A DNA stretch of 31,442 nt from Bacillota bacterium (GTDB lineage Bacteria > Bacillota > Clostridia > Lachnospirales > Lachnospiraceae): the NCBI GenBank assembly GCA_023387655.1, contig JAEWHR010000220.1:1-31442 (forward strand), written 5' to 3'. Positions within the stretch are counted from its first letter, which is position 1; each line of letters opens with the position of its first letter. Below the pieces are notes generated by a model that saw nothing but the letters and a program-made list of their open reading frames with translations, was not told the origin of the DNA and searched no databases. Shown here piece by piece: positions 15,126 through 23,682 of the stretch. A program made the position numbers and the translations under genes.

Positions 15126-15290
15126 ATGAATAAAAGTGATTCATTTCATTCGAATAATTCGGAAAAAAGAGAACAACAAAAGCAGAATGAGAAATTCAAT
15201 AGTGTAACACAAAAGGCAAAAGTTGAAAATCAAAATCAAACCCATAATTCAAAGAAGGAAGGAATTGCACCAATTAATCGTGCAAGATAA
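15126..15290 (+). CDS. Short hydrophilic ORF of 54 residues after the flavin reductase
   Basis: An ATG at 15126 follows a strong GGGAGGG site that overlaps the preceding stop codon region; the gap between the two genes is 10 bp. The product is 54 residues, rich in Gln, Asn, Lys, Glu and Ser, with no hydrophobic stretch and the C-terminus K-K-E-G-I-A-P-I-N-R-A-R. A terminator begins 20 bp after the stop. Good ribosome site, tight spacing and terminator support a real gene co-transcribed with the reductase. The composition recalls small spore or intrinsically disordered proteins, but I recognise no family. Confidence 0.6.
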   Translation: MNKSDSFHSNNSEKREQQKQNEKFNSVTQKAKVENQNQTHNSKKEGIAPINRAR

Positions 15291-15310
15291 TTTAATCTTA
15301 GATAAGATAG

Positions 15311-15353
15311 GAACTAGCATTGAATCGTAAATAGATTCATGCTAGTTCTTTCC
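15311..15353 (+). terminator. Terminator after the flavin reductase unit
   Basis: GAACTAGCA (15311-15319) pairs with TGCTAGTTC (15340-15348), and after one bulged T, TGAATC pairs with GATTCA around a 7-nt loop. TTTCC follows, so the U-tract is short. The 15354-15615 gap holds an isolated TATAAT but nothing else I can support. Confidence 0.7.
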
Positions 15354-15615
15354 GATTGTAAGAATAAACAAAATTATTTCTATCAACATATGAGGAAATT
15401 TATGTTATAATAAATTATCTCTTTATGCTGATTCCATATGAAATAATGACTGATTTACAGTGGCATAATATATTATATGTCATTTGTCTAATGAGTTGAA
15501 AGCTATGAGAGAATGTGGCAATTAGAAGAGTGGTTCTTGCGTTATCTTTTGTATATGCTAAGACAATGTGCGCAAAGAACATAGATTAAGAATTAATATA
15601 AGAAAGGAAAACTAT

Positions 15616-17364
15616 ATGAATACGACATGGTCATTGGATGCGTTATACACTGGTTATGATGATAAAAAATTTAAAGAGGATATGAAACGATACGATGAGC
15701 TGATTGTTGAGATGGAAACTTTATCAAAAGAACTTGACAATTTATCAAAGAAGCAGGCTTTAAATAAAATCTTTGATTGTTTAGAGGAATCGCTTCGATT
15801 GGATTATCTTTCTGTATACTGCTCATTACGCCAGTCTACCAATACTTCAGAATCAGAAGCTACCTCCTACCTCGGACAGATTAATCAAAAAGCATCTAAT
15901 TTAACGAAGTCTACTACAGTTTTTATGAAATACATTGCAAAAATAGATGATATTGATGTGGTTATCAAAGAGGATGAAAGACTTAGTGAGTATGCTTATT
16001 TTATCCATAAAATACAGGAGAATAGTAAACATCTATTAAGTGATGAGGCAGAAGAAATCATTGCAAAAATGTCAATTTCAGGGGCTAATGCTTGGAGTGA
16101 TTTACAAAGCTATCTTACTTCAACTGTGAAAGCTACATTTGATGGAAAGGAAGTAACTCTTTCAGAAATTCGTAATATGGCATATAGTACAGACGAATCT
16201 ATACGAAAAAAAGCGTATGAAGCAGAACTTAACTGTTACGATAAAATAAAAGAAAGTATTGCATATGCTTTAAATAGTATAAAGCTTCAAGTTCTAACTT
16301 TATCGAAGTTACGAGGATTTAATTCTGTCCTTGACATGACATTAGATCAATCCAATATGAAGAAGGAAACTTTGGATGCAATGTTTACTGCTATGAAAGA
16401 GTATATGCCTAAATTCCATGAGTATTTGCGCTTAAAAGGAAAAGCGTTAGGACATGAGAAAGGATTGCCTTGGTATGATCTATTTGCACCAATGGGAGCA
16501 TGTGAGAAAAAATATAGTATCGAAGACGCAAGAGAATATTTACTAACACATTTTCGTACTTTTGATCCAGAATTGGCACATATGGTGGAACGAGCATTTG
16601 ATGAAGATTGGATAGACTTTTATCCAAAGGCAGGAAAGGTTGGCGGTGCTTTTTGCTGTAACCTTCAGCCGTTAAAACAAAGTAGAGTATTAACAAACTA
16701 CGATGGTACGATTTCTGATATTGTTACATTAGCACATGAACTTGGTCATGCTTATCATAACCACAACATTCACAACCACCGAATTTTAAATAGCGACTAT
16801 TCAATGCCGGTTGCTGAAACAGCATCCACATTTAATGAGAATGTTATTCTGAATGCAGCAATAAAAGATGCAAGCGGTGAGGAACGTTTGGCATTAATTG
16901 AAGGTCAACTTCAGGATGCTGCACAGATTATCTGTGATATATACTCCCGTTATTTATTTGAAACTGCTGTGATTGAAAAGCGCAGTGATAATTTTATGTT
17001 TGCGGATGAACTCAGTGAAATGATGCTTACAGCGCAAAAAGAAGCCTACGGAGATGGTCTTGATTCTGAGTATTTACATCCTTATATGTGGGTATGTAAG
17101 GGACATTATTATTCTGGTCATGTTAGCTTTTATAACTTCCCATATGCCTTCGGTGGTTTATTTGCTAGAGGGTTATATGCAAAGTATTTGGAAGAAGGTG
17201 AAGCATTCTTACCAAAATACCGTGCACTCTTATATGCAACAACAGTAAGTGATGTAGAAGATGCCGCAAAGATTGCTGGAATTGATTTGACAGATCCTGA
17301 GTTTTTCCGTAAGGCATTGCAAACATTTGCAGATCAAATCGACGAGTTTAAGACTTTAATCTAG
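15616..17364 (+). CDS. pepF: Oligoendopeptidase F (M3 family zinc peptidase)
   Basis: Start set by AAAGG eight bases before ATG 15616; 582 residues, normal for the M3B subfamily. Cytoplasmic enzyme that cleaves short oligopeptides. The zinc site is complete: HELGH at 374-378 (Glu375 as base) and Glu401 in V-A-E-T-A-S-T-F-N-E as third ligand. The N-terminal part up to about 200 is the helical lobe with the usual L-x-D-x-L-E-E-S and W-S-x-L-x-S-Y-L landmarks, and the C-terminal region carries the substrate-contact segment around H-Y-Y-S-G-H-V-S-F-Y-N-F-P-Y-A. No signal peptide. The in-frame ATG at 15568 would add 16 residues without a good ribosome site. Confidence 0.94.
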   Translation: MNTTWSLDALYTGYDDKKFKEDMKRYDELIVEMETLSKELDNLSKKQALNKIFDCLEESLRLDYLSVYCSLRQSTNTSESEATSYLGQINQKASNLTKSTTVFMKYIAKIDDIDVVIKEDERLSEYAYFIHKIQENSKHLLSDEAEEIIAKMSISGANAWSDLQSYLTSTVKATFDGKEVTLSEIRNMAYSTDESIRKKAYEAELNCYDKIKESIAYALNSIKLQVLTLSKLRGFNSVLDMTLDQSNMKKETLDAMFTAMKEYMPKFHEYLRLKGKALGHEKGLPWYDLFAPMGACEKKYSIEDAREYLLTHFRTFDPELAHMVERAFDEDWIDFYPKAGKVGGAFCCNLQPLKQSRVLTNYDGTISDIVTLAHELGHAYHNHNIHNHRILNSDYSMPVAETASTFNENVILNAAIKDASGEERLALIEGQLQDAAQIICDIYSRYLFETAVIEKRSDNFMFADELSEMMLTAQKEAYGDGLDSEYLHPYMWVCKGHYYSGHVSFYNFPYAFGGLFARGLYAKYLEEGEAFLPKYRALLYATTVSDVEDAAKIAGIDLTDPEFFRKALQTFADQIDEFKTLI

Positions 17365-17375
17365 ATAGGAAACAT

Positions 17376-17415
17376 AAGATGCTTTGTTAAAATCTAATGC
17401 ATTCTTAATTTTTTC
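17376..17415 (+). terminator. Possible terminator after pepF
   Basis: AAGATGC (17376-17382) pairs with GCATTCTT (17399-17406) with one bulged T, 16-nt loop, then AATTTTTTCTT. Short stem, so moderate support only. Confidence 0.4.
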
Positions 17416-17428
17416 TTACGATTCGTAT

Positions 17429-17454
17429 GGTATAATATCTTAAAACATTATACC
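17429..17454. promoter_or_regulatory. Inverted repeat containing a TATAAT box upstream of the DUF4097-type gene
   Basis: GGTATAAT (17429-17436) and ATTATACC (17447-17454) are perfect 8-bp arms around 10 bases. The left arm is itself a perfect -10 box and the right arm gives one on the other strand. No good -35 was found. It could be an operator over a weak promoter; speculative. Confidence 0.3.
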
Positions 17455-17578
17455 GTATATACTTGCCTTTATAAGAAAATTCAATGAGCGCAGAGGAATG
17501 TATGTAGTATCGCTTACCATGGACATCTAAGGACAGGGTATAATGATATAAATAACCGGAAGTTAGGGGATATGTAAG

Positions 17579-18598
17579 ATGAAGCAAAAAAATATATGGA
17601 TCCTAGTTAGCTTATCTCTAATATTTATATTAAGTGGATGTCAAGGAAAATTTTATTATACGTCTGACAACAAACGTTATACTGAAGATAATATGAACTA
17701 TTTTGGGACTGTTAAGGAGCCAGTCGAGGAGATTTCTGCAATTAATGTGAATACACAGTATGCGGACTTTGAGATAATTGCTTCTGATGGGTATTATGTA
17801 GAATATTCATATTATTACATTGATGAAGAGCCTGCCCTTACAATTACAGACGGAGTTTTGACTTTTAATGATAGCAATATGAATCAAGGTAGTTACTCTA
17901 TTAATCTGAAAAAGCCGAATTATTTTAAGCTGTACGTACCAACATCCGCAGATTTTAGCAAAGTCAAAATTACGGTATCAAGCGGTAGTGTTTCGATGGG
18001 AAGTTTCTCTGCAAAGGATGTAAAGATAGATATTTCTTATGGAGACACTATTATAACTACGACAGCAATTGATAAACTTTCTACCGTGACATCCTCTGGA
18101 AATCTTACGATTGAAAGAAGTGCAATAGGTGAGGCGGATATTGTGAATCATTATGGTAAGGTCGCCATTAGTAATATAAATGAGAAAAATGATTATTTAA
18201 TAAAAGAATACCCAGAGTCTAGTTTCACAATGGATCTTAGTAGTGGTAGTTTGGATATAGAAAAACTAAATGCAAAAGAATTAGAGTTTGATAATTCTTA
18301 TGGTAATGTTACAATAGAAGAATCTACAGTTACATTACTAAAAGGAAAATTAAGTAGTGGAGATGCCACCATAGAGGATTGTAATATAGAACAAGTTGAT
18401 ATAAATAATTCCTATGGTAAGGTAAATTTATACTTAATAGGGAAACAAGAGGATTATTGCTTTGATATCACTTCAAAGTATGGTGAAGTTTGGGTTGGAA
18501 AGAAAAAATATGATGGATCGATTCTCATTGATAAAGGTGGGACGAAGCGTATTGAACTTTATTTAACAAGCGGTAGCGCAAAAGTTTCTTTCCGATAA
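17579..18598 (+). CDS. DUF4097-type beta-strand repeat lipoprotein
   Basis: The 339-residue product follows AGGGGAT. Lipobox L-S-G-C places the lipidated cysteine at 21. Residues 130-335 are a regular beta-repeat domain in which S-S-G (134, 172, 221, 259) alternates with x-Y-G (153, 191, 240, 278) at a strict 19-residue step, interrupted by a 30-residue jump between 191 and 221; further K-Y-G and T-S-G occur at 300 and 330. This is the pattern of DUF4097-type putative adhesin domains. It should be tethered on the outer face of the membrane. The DUF3810-like gene begins 29 bp downstream, so the two are probably one operon. Function unknown. Confidence 0.8.
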   Translation: MKQKNIWILVSLSLIFILSGCQGKFYYTSDNKRYTEDNMNYFGTVKEPVEEISAINVNTQYADFEIIASDGYYVEYSYYYIDEEPALTITDGVLTFNDSNMNQGSYSINLKKPNYFKLYVPTSADFSKVKITVSSGSVSMGSFSAKDVKIDISYGDTIITTTAIDKLSTVTSSGNLTIERSAIGEADIVNHYGKVAISNINEKNDYLIKEYPESSFTMDLSSGSLDIEKLNAKELEFDNSYGNVTIEESTVTLLKGKLSSGDATIEDCNIEQVDINNSYGKVNLYLIGKQEDYCFDITSKYGEVWVGKKKYDGSILIDKGGTKRIELYLTSGSAKVSFR

Positions 18599-18627
18599 AT
18601 TGTAAGTAAGAGAAATGGAGTAATGCG

Positions 18628-19770
18628 ATGAGAGAGAAGAGTCCGAATCAACAGTTGCCTAAGTACCGACAATTGCTACGTTTAAAACGTAATTTCTTTC
18701 TATTGTTATTACCCATTTCTTTTTTTATATTATCTATCGCAAAGCAAAGCAGTTACTTCACAGAAGAAGTGTTAGTGCGGTATGTTTATCATCCATGGTC
18801 AATATTGTTATCAACGCTTACAGGAATACTACCATTTTCTTTGGCTGAGCTAATAATTATTATAGGACCTTTGTTATTAACGGTTCTTCTAATACGATTT
18901 CTTATACATAGTATCAAAGCGAGAGAGAATCGTTACATAGTTATTGGAAAAGGAATAATAAATATTTTTTGTGGTATTAGTATTATTTTGGCTCTTTATA
19001 TCTTTGGATGCGGTATAAATTATTATCGCTATCCTTTTAGTTATTATAGTGGACTAACTGTATTAGAATCTACCGAAGATGAGCTATATGAATTATGTGT
19101 GTCATTAGCGCTACGTGCAAATGATCTCAGAGATTCTATCTCTTCCGTAGATGATGAGGGTATCTATGTTTCCTCGATGAGTACAAAAGAGTTAATGCAG
19201 GAGTCAAAAAGAGCATATCAAAAAATTACAAAAGAATACCCAATATTAGCAGGTAGATATCCAGCGGCGAAACCGATAATTCTATCCCGTGTGATGTCAC
19301 GAATGGAACTAACGGGTATCTTTATTCCATTTACAATGGAGGCAAACGTAAATGTGGATATACCAGATTACTCTATAGCATCAACGGTAGGTCATGAATT
19401 GGCGCATTTGCGTGGGTTTATGAGAGAGGATGAAGCAAACTATATTGCCTATTTGGTTTGTACTGCTTCAGACAATGTAGAACTTAACTATAGTGGTGTA
19501 ATGCAAGCACTTATCATAGCAGGAAATGCTCTTTATGATAAGAATAAAGAGCGATATTTTGAGGTAAGGGAGCTTTATGAAGAAGGAGTTCTTGCTGATT
19601 TAGCTGATAACTCAGCTTATTGGAAGGAATTTGAAAATACTATCGTAAGTAAAACTGTAACTATGATAAATGATACGTATTTAAAGGCGAACAATCAGGA
19701 AGATGGGGTTCAAAGTTATGGAAGGATGGTTGATCTATTACTAGCTGAGTACCGTGAGAATAAAAAATAA
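18628..19770 (+). CDS. DUF3810-type membrane protein with an HExxH metalloprotease motif
   Basis: 380 residues after GGAG. Three hydrophobic segments lie at about 22-38, 71-96 and 108-130, followed by a large domain to the C-terminus. HELAH at 256-260, followed by L-R-G-F-M-R-E-D-E-A-N (261-271), is the zincin pattern: two histidines, a catalytic-type Glu257, and an acidic residue eight to nine positions after the second histidine as a likely third ligand. This fits DUF3810 proteins, predicted but not shown to be membrane proteases. With three N-terminal helices the metal domain is likely outside the cell. It follows the beta-repeat lipoprotein closely. Confidence 0.8.
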   Translation: MREKSPNQQLPKYRQLLRLKRNFFLLLLPISFFILSIAKQSSYFTEEVLVRYVYHPWSILLSTLTGILPFSLAELIIIIGPLLLTVLLIRFLIHSIKARENRYIVIGKGIINIFCGISIILALYIFGCGINYYRYPFSYYSGLTVLESTEDELYELCVSLALRANDLRDSISSVDDEGIYVSSMSTKELMQESKRAYQKITKEYPILAGRYPAAKPIILSRVMSRMELTGIFIPFTMEANVNVDIPDYSIASTVGHELAHLRGFMREDEANYIAYLVCTASDNVELNYSGVMQALIIAGNALYDKNKERYFEVRELYEEGVLADLADNSAYWKEFENTIVSKTVTMINDTYLKANNQEDGVQSYGRMVDLLLAEYRENKK

Positions 19771-19803
19771 AGCACTAGTAAAAATATAATACAATAGAAA
19801 AAT

Positions 19804-19890
19804 ATTAAAATATAACATAATAAAACCACATTAACACATAGCATCATAGTACAACATTAAAATATAGCATAATAGAACCACATTAACACA
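19804..19890. repeat. 35-bp direct repeat, 52 bp apart, after the DUF3810-type gene
   Basis: The segment at 19804-19838 recurs at 19856-19890 with two A-to-G differences; shared core CCACATTAACACA. The sequence between is also similar (ACATAGCATCATAG and related), so it looks like two units of a 52-bp tandem repeat. It lies between the stop codon and the terminator. Confidence 0.75.
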
Positions 19891-19937
19891 CAACATATAA
19901 ACACAACAATATAAAAGCATAACTAATTGATATAAAG

Positions 19938-19966
19938 GGGACCTACCATAGGTCTTCTTTTTTTTA
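19938..19966 (+). terminator. Terminator of the DUF4097/DUF3810 unit
   Basis: GACCTA (19940-19945) pairs with TAGGTC (19949-19954) around a 3-nt loop and is followed by TTCTTTTTTTT. Compact and typical. The following bases to 20096 contain no gene I can support. Confidence 0.85.
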
Positions 19967-20096
19967 TGAAGTTATATAGTATTTCTTCAGTCAAGGAAAA
20001 AGATATTAAGCTAATACTAGCTACCATGGTTACAAACTTTATTGGCTATAGGATACAGGATTTATAGTAGGAATATAGAATTGGAAGTTATAGGAT

Positions 20097-20125
20097 TTGA
20101 CATTTTTCTACAAGCATGCTAAAAT
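20097..20125 (+). promoter_or_regulatory. Promoter for the cell wall hydrolase
   Basis: TTGACA at 20097-20102 and TAAAAT at 20120-20125 with a 17-bp spacer. Two direct TTGTTACA boxes, 11 bp apart, start at 20125 and 20136, over the expected transcription start, and could bind a regulator on one DNA face. Confidence 0.7.
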
Positions 20126-20166
20126 TGTTACATAATTGTTACAAAAATATGAAGTTCTATGTAAGA

Positions 20167-20205
20167 TATCTTTCCAAAGTTAAGGATAAATTATATGGAA
20201 AGATA
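20167..20205 (+). repeat. Inverted repeat in the leader of the cell wall hydrolase gene
   Basis: TATCTTTCC (20167-20175) and GGAAAGATA (20197-20205) are perfect 9-bp arms with a 21-nt loop, inside the predicted 5' leader of about 135 nt. No U-run follows. A leader hairpin or operator is possible. Confidence 0.5.
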
Positions 20206-20270
20206 CATATTTAGTGCTTCCAAAAGGTATGAAACTATGTTTCCTACCGAGTTTAGTAAGGAGAATTGAT

Positions 20271-20837
20271 ATGAAATTTAAAAAACTACTTACCCTACTA
20301 TTGATTGCTTGTTTATTGGCAGGTGTAGCAAAGACACCGATGAACGCAGAAGCTAGCGCTACAAAATCTTACACCAATTCAGAGCTAAGATTGTTAACTG
20401 CCATCATCTATTGTGAAGCAGGATGGGAAAGTTATAAAGGAAAAGTAGCCGTAGGTAATGTTATTTTAAATCGTGTGGAAAGTGATACTTTCGATCATGT
20501 TACAACTATTAGAGAAGCAGTGTATGATTTAAAACGTTGGGGACGTCAGTTTGAACCAGCTTATATTTTAACATCAAGTGGTAGATATACACCAAAAGGT
20601 GCCCCATTAGAAAAGGCTTTAAAGCTTTATACCTATGGAGAGTATAAAAGTGAAGAACAACGTAAGGTAATGGAAGAGTGTAAAAAAGCTGCCAAAGCTG
20701 TTTTAAATGGCACAAATGTAATCGGTGATTATTTATATTTTAATAGCAATGTAGCTTCGACAAAAGCTAAATGTGTGAAAGCTAAAATTCCTTATAAGAT
20801 TATCGGAAACCATATCTTTTTTGAAAGATTTTACTAG
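20271..20837 (+). CDS. Secreted SleB/CwlJ-type cell wall hydrolase
   Basis: Start set by AAGGAG seven bases before ATG 20271; an earlier in-frame ATG (20214) lacks one. 188 residues: signal peptide of M-K-F-K-K-L-L-T-L-L type with cleavage probably near A-E-A at 26-28, then a Hydrolase_2 (PF07486) domain. Key segment L-L-T-A-I-I-Y-C-E-A (41-50) carries the catalytic-type Glu49, followed by G-K-V-A-V-G-N-V-I-L-N-R-V and a Q-F-E-P segment. Such enzymes cut spore cortex or vegetative peptidoglycan; without the peptidoglycan-binding repeat of SleB the role could be spore germination or growth. It has its own promoter and terminator, so it is monocistronic. Confidence 0.88.
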   Translation: MKFKKLLTLLLIACLLAGVAKTPMNAEASATKSYTNSELRLLTAIIYCEAGWESYKGKVAVGNVILNRVESDTFDHVTTIREAVYDLKRWGRQFEPAYILTSSGRYTPKGAPLEKALKLYTYGEYKSEEQRKVMEECKKAAKAVLNGTNVIGDYLYFNSNVASTKAKCVKAKIPYKIIGNHIFFERFY

Positions 20838-20854
20838 AATACTTAGTAAAGAGA

Positions 20855-20900
20855 CCTCTTATTGAGCATGATAATACTATGCCAATAGGAGGTTTTTATT
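20855..20900 (+). terminator. Terminator after the cell wall hydrolase
   Basis: CCTCTTATTG (20855-20864) pairs with CAATAGGAGG (20883-20892) with one G-T pair; a short inner stem GCAT/ATGC is possible. TTTTTATTTA follows. Confidence 0.85.
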
Positions 20901-21081
20901 TATATCAAGGGGAAGTTTATGAGACATACTTCGTTAGGATAGTAATCTCAATTACTTCCATCACAAAAGATTTTATCTTTTCTATTTGAAAGATGTGTGA
21001 TATGATAAGAAGTAGATTGTTTAAATTTAAGTAGATACCATTTAGGCAGAAATATTGAGATTTCATTTGAGGAGGAACATC

Positions 21082-22779
21082 ATGGACATCGATGTTAACA
21101 AACCAGAGGTAAATGAAACGACAGAGAGAGAAGTTGTTTCAAAAAACTTTATTGAACAGATTATTGATAAAGATATAGCAGAGGGACATTGTAAAAAGGT
21201 TGTAACCAGATTCCCACCAGAACCAAATGGCTATCTTCATATTGGACATGCGAAATCTATTATATTAAATGATGGATTAGCAAAAAAATATGGTGGTACA
21301 TTCAATTTACGTTTTGACGATACTAATCCTACCAAGGAAAAAACTGAATTTGTTGATTCAATTATCGAAGATGTAAAGTGGATTGGTGGAGATTTCGCGG
21401 ATCGTCTTTTCTTTGCTTCTGATTATTTTGAGCAGATGTACGAAGGTGCTATAAAATTAATCAAAAAAGGAAAAGCATTTGTCTGTGATTTATCTGCGGA
21501 GGAGATGAGGGAGTATCGTGGTACATTAACAGAACCAGGAAAGAATAGCCCTTATCGTGATCGTAGCGTGGAAGAAAACCTTGATTTATTTGAAAGAATG
21601 AAGAATGGAGAGTTCCCGGATGGTTCGAAGGTACTTCGAGCTAAGATTGATATGTCATCACCTAACATTAATATGCGCGACCCAGTTATTTATCGTATAG
21701 CTAGAATGACACACCATAATACCGGAGATACATGGTGTATTTATCCAATGTATGACTTTGCTCATCCGATCGAGGATGCAATTGAAGGAATTACACACTC
21801 CATCTGTACTCTTGAATTTGAAGATCATAGACCACTTTATGATTGGGTAGTACGTGAACTTGAATATGAGAATCCACCAAAACAGATTGAGTTTGCAAAA
21901 CTATATTTAACGAATGTTATTACTGGAAAGCGTTATATTAAGAAGTTAGTGGAAGATGGTATTGTGGATGGCTGGGACGATCCAAGATTAGTTAGCATTA
22001 GCGCGCTAAGAAGAAGAGGATTTACACCAGAATCTATTCGTATGTTTATGGAGCTTTGTGGTGTTTCAAAGAGCAATAGCTCGGTTGATTATGCAATGCT
22101 TGAGTATTGTATCCGTGAAGACCTAAAGTTAAAAGCAAACCGTGTTATGGCAATTATAGATCCAATTAAGTTAATTATTACGAATTATCCAGAAGGACAA
22201 GTTGAATTTTTAGAGGCAATGAATAATCAGGAAAATGAAGCGATGGGAACAAGAGAAGTACCATTTAGTAGAGAGCTTTATATTGAAAGAGATGATTTTA
22301 TGATTGAGCCTCCTAAGAAATATTTCCGTCTTTTCCCTGGAAATGAAGTTCGTTTAATGAACGCTTACTTTGTAACCTGTACGGATTATAAGACAGATGA
22401 AGCTGGTAATGTTACGGAAGTGTACTGTACGTATGATCCGGAAACAAAGAGTGGCTCTGGTTTTAATGCAAGAAAAGTAAAAGGTACAATTCATTGGGTA
22501 TCTGCACCACATGCAATTAAGGCAGAGGCAAGATTATATGAGAATCTAGTCGATGAAGAAAAAGGTGTATACAATGAAGATGGTTCCATTAATCTTAATC
22601 CAAATTCAATCGTTGTGAAAGAGTGTTACGTAGAACCAAGCTTACAGGGTGCAAAAGCATTTGACAGCTTCCAATTCTTAAGAAATGGATTCTTCTGTGT
22701 AGATTATAAAGATTCTACAGATGAAAAATTAGTATTTAACAGGATTGCATCACTAAAGAGCAGTTATAAGCCTGCATAA
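21082..22779 (+). CDS. glnS: Glutaminyl-tRNA synthetase
   Basis: Start at ATG 21082 after GAGGAGGAA; 565 residues. It charges tRNA-Gln with glutamine directly. Signature PPEPNGYLHIGHAKS (45-59) contains the class I HIGH motif, and W-D-D-P-R (298-302) and L-R-R-R-G-F-T (309-315) are GlnRS-specific. The anticodon-binding beta-barrels occupy about 345-565. The usual second class I signature, M-S-K-R in bacterial GlnRS, is replaced by TGKR at 281-284, within L-Y-L-T-N-V-I-T-G-K-R-Y-I-K-K; Lys283 is kept and the serine is not. Most Firmicutes make Gln-tRNA through GatCAB, so a GlnRS here reflects gain by transfer in this lineage. It is followed 12 bp later by the DUF2225-type gene. Confidence 0.94.
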   Translation: MDIDVNKPEVNETTEREVVSKNFIEQIIDKDIAEGHCKKVVTRFPPEPNGYLHIGHAKSIILNDGLAKKYGGTFNLRFDDTNPTKEKTEFVDSIIEDVKWIGGDFADRLFFASDYFEQMYEGAIKLIKKGKAFVCDLSAEEMREYRGTLTEPGKNSPYRDRSVEENLDLFERMKNGEFPDGSKVLRAKIDMSSPNINMRDPVIYRIARMTHHNTGDTWCIYPMYDFAHPIEDAIEGITHSICTLEFEDHRPLYDWVVRELEYENPPKQIEFAKLYLTNVITGKRYIKKLVEDGIVDGWDDPRLVSISALRRRGFTPESIRMFMELCGVSKSNSSVDYAMLEYCIREDLKLKANRVMAIIDPIKLIITNYPEGQVEFLEAMNNQENEAMGTREVPFSRELYIERDDFMIEPPKKYFRLFPGNEVRLMNAYFVTCTDYKTDEAGNVTEVYCTYDPETKSGSGFNARKVKGTIHWVSAPHAIKAEARLYENLVDEEKGVYNEDGSINLNPNSIVVKECYVEPSLQGAKAFDSFQFLRNGFFCVDYKDSTDEKLVFNRIASLKSSYKPA

Positions 22780-22791
22780 GGAGGGAATGGC

Positions 22792-23622
22792 ATGGCCAAT
22801 TTATTTTCTGGGTTAGAAGCAATGGGGTTAGGAAAGCTTACCAACATGGAAGTGTATGAATCGAGTGAAGGACAACAGGGTAAATCAGAGCAGGAAGAAA
22901 AGCCACAGATTACGGAGGCGGATTTCATCTTTGAAAAATCTTACACCTGTCCTGTGTGTGATAATGAGTTTAAGTCAAAAACTGTGAAAACGGGAAAAGT
23001 TAAATTGGTATCTGCGGATACAGATTTACGCCCAAAATACCAGTTAGTCGATTCTTTGAAATACGACGTAGTGGATTGTCCGGTATGCGGTTATGCAGCG
23101 CTCAATCGTTTCTTTAATTTTATGACTTCGCCGCAAGCAAAATTAATAAAGGCTAACATTTCTTCAGTTTATAAAGGCGCCGCGCCTTCTGGTGATATGC
23201 TAACTTACGATGAAGCAATTACAAAGCATAAGCTTGCTTTAGTTAACACCATCGTTAAAAAAGGAAAGTTAAGTGAAAGAGCATATACTTGTTTAAAAAC
23301 AGGTTGGTTAGTACGTGGGAAGAGAGAGACTCTTCCTACGACTACACCAAACTATAACAAAGTAGTGGCTCAGTTAGAAGCCGAAGAAGTTGAATTTTTA
23401 TCAAAAGCTTATGAGGGATTCACAGAGGCATACTCAAAAGAAAACTTTCCAATGTGTGGAATGGATGAGTCAACCATTACATACCTCCTCGCTGATTTAG
23501 CGAGAAGAACAGGAAAAACAGAAGATGCACTTCGCTATATCTCTAAGGTAATTGTATCAAGAGATGCTAATGAACGTATTAAAGAAAGAGCAAGACAGCT
23601 AAAGGATCTAATGAGTAAGTAG
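22792..23622 (+). CDS. DUF2225 family protein with two CxxC pairs
   Basis: 276 residues, start after AAGGAGGG that immediately follows the glnS stop. Residues 1-45 are variable and Gln/Glu-rich. CPVC at 53-56 and CPVCGYAA at 96-103 form a likely zinc site of four cysteines around a beta-rich segment. The C-terminal half (about 115-276) is helical and TPR-like, including A-L-R-Y-I-S-K-V-I near 251-259 and the R-I-K-E-R-A-R-Q-L-K end, as in DUF2225 proteins. No signal peptide. Function is unknown; the tight spacing implies co-transcription with glnS. Confidence 0.85.
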   Translation: MANLFSGLEAMGLGKLTNMEVYESSEGQQGKSEQEEKPQITEADFIFEKSYTCPVCDNEFKSKTVKTGKVKLVSADTDLRPKYQLVDSLKYDVVDCPVCGYAALNRFFNFMTSPQAKLIKANISSVYKGAAPSGDMLTYDEAITKHKLALVNTIVKKGKLSERAYTCLKTGWLVRGKRETLPTTTPNYNKVVAQLEAEEVEFLSKAYEGFTEAYSKENFPMCGMDESTITYLLADLARRTGKTEDALRYISKVIVSRDANERIKERARQLKDLMSK

Positions 23623-23682
23623 ATGATGCATAAGATGATTATCGATATAAAAAGGCGCTAAAGAGCCGGATTTGAGGTTGAT

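Noticed and set aside
20901..21081. T-box leader for glnS
   Set aside because: No T-box consensus or antiterminator pair was found and the gap of about 180 bases is shorter than a usual T-box leader.
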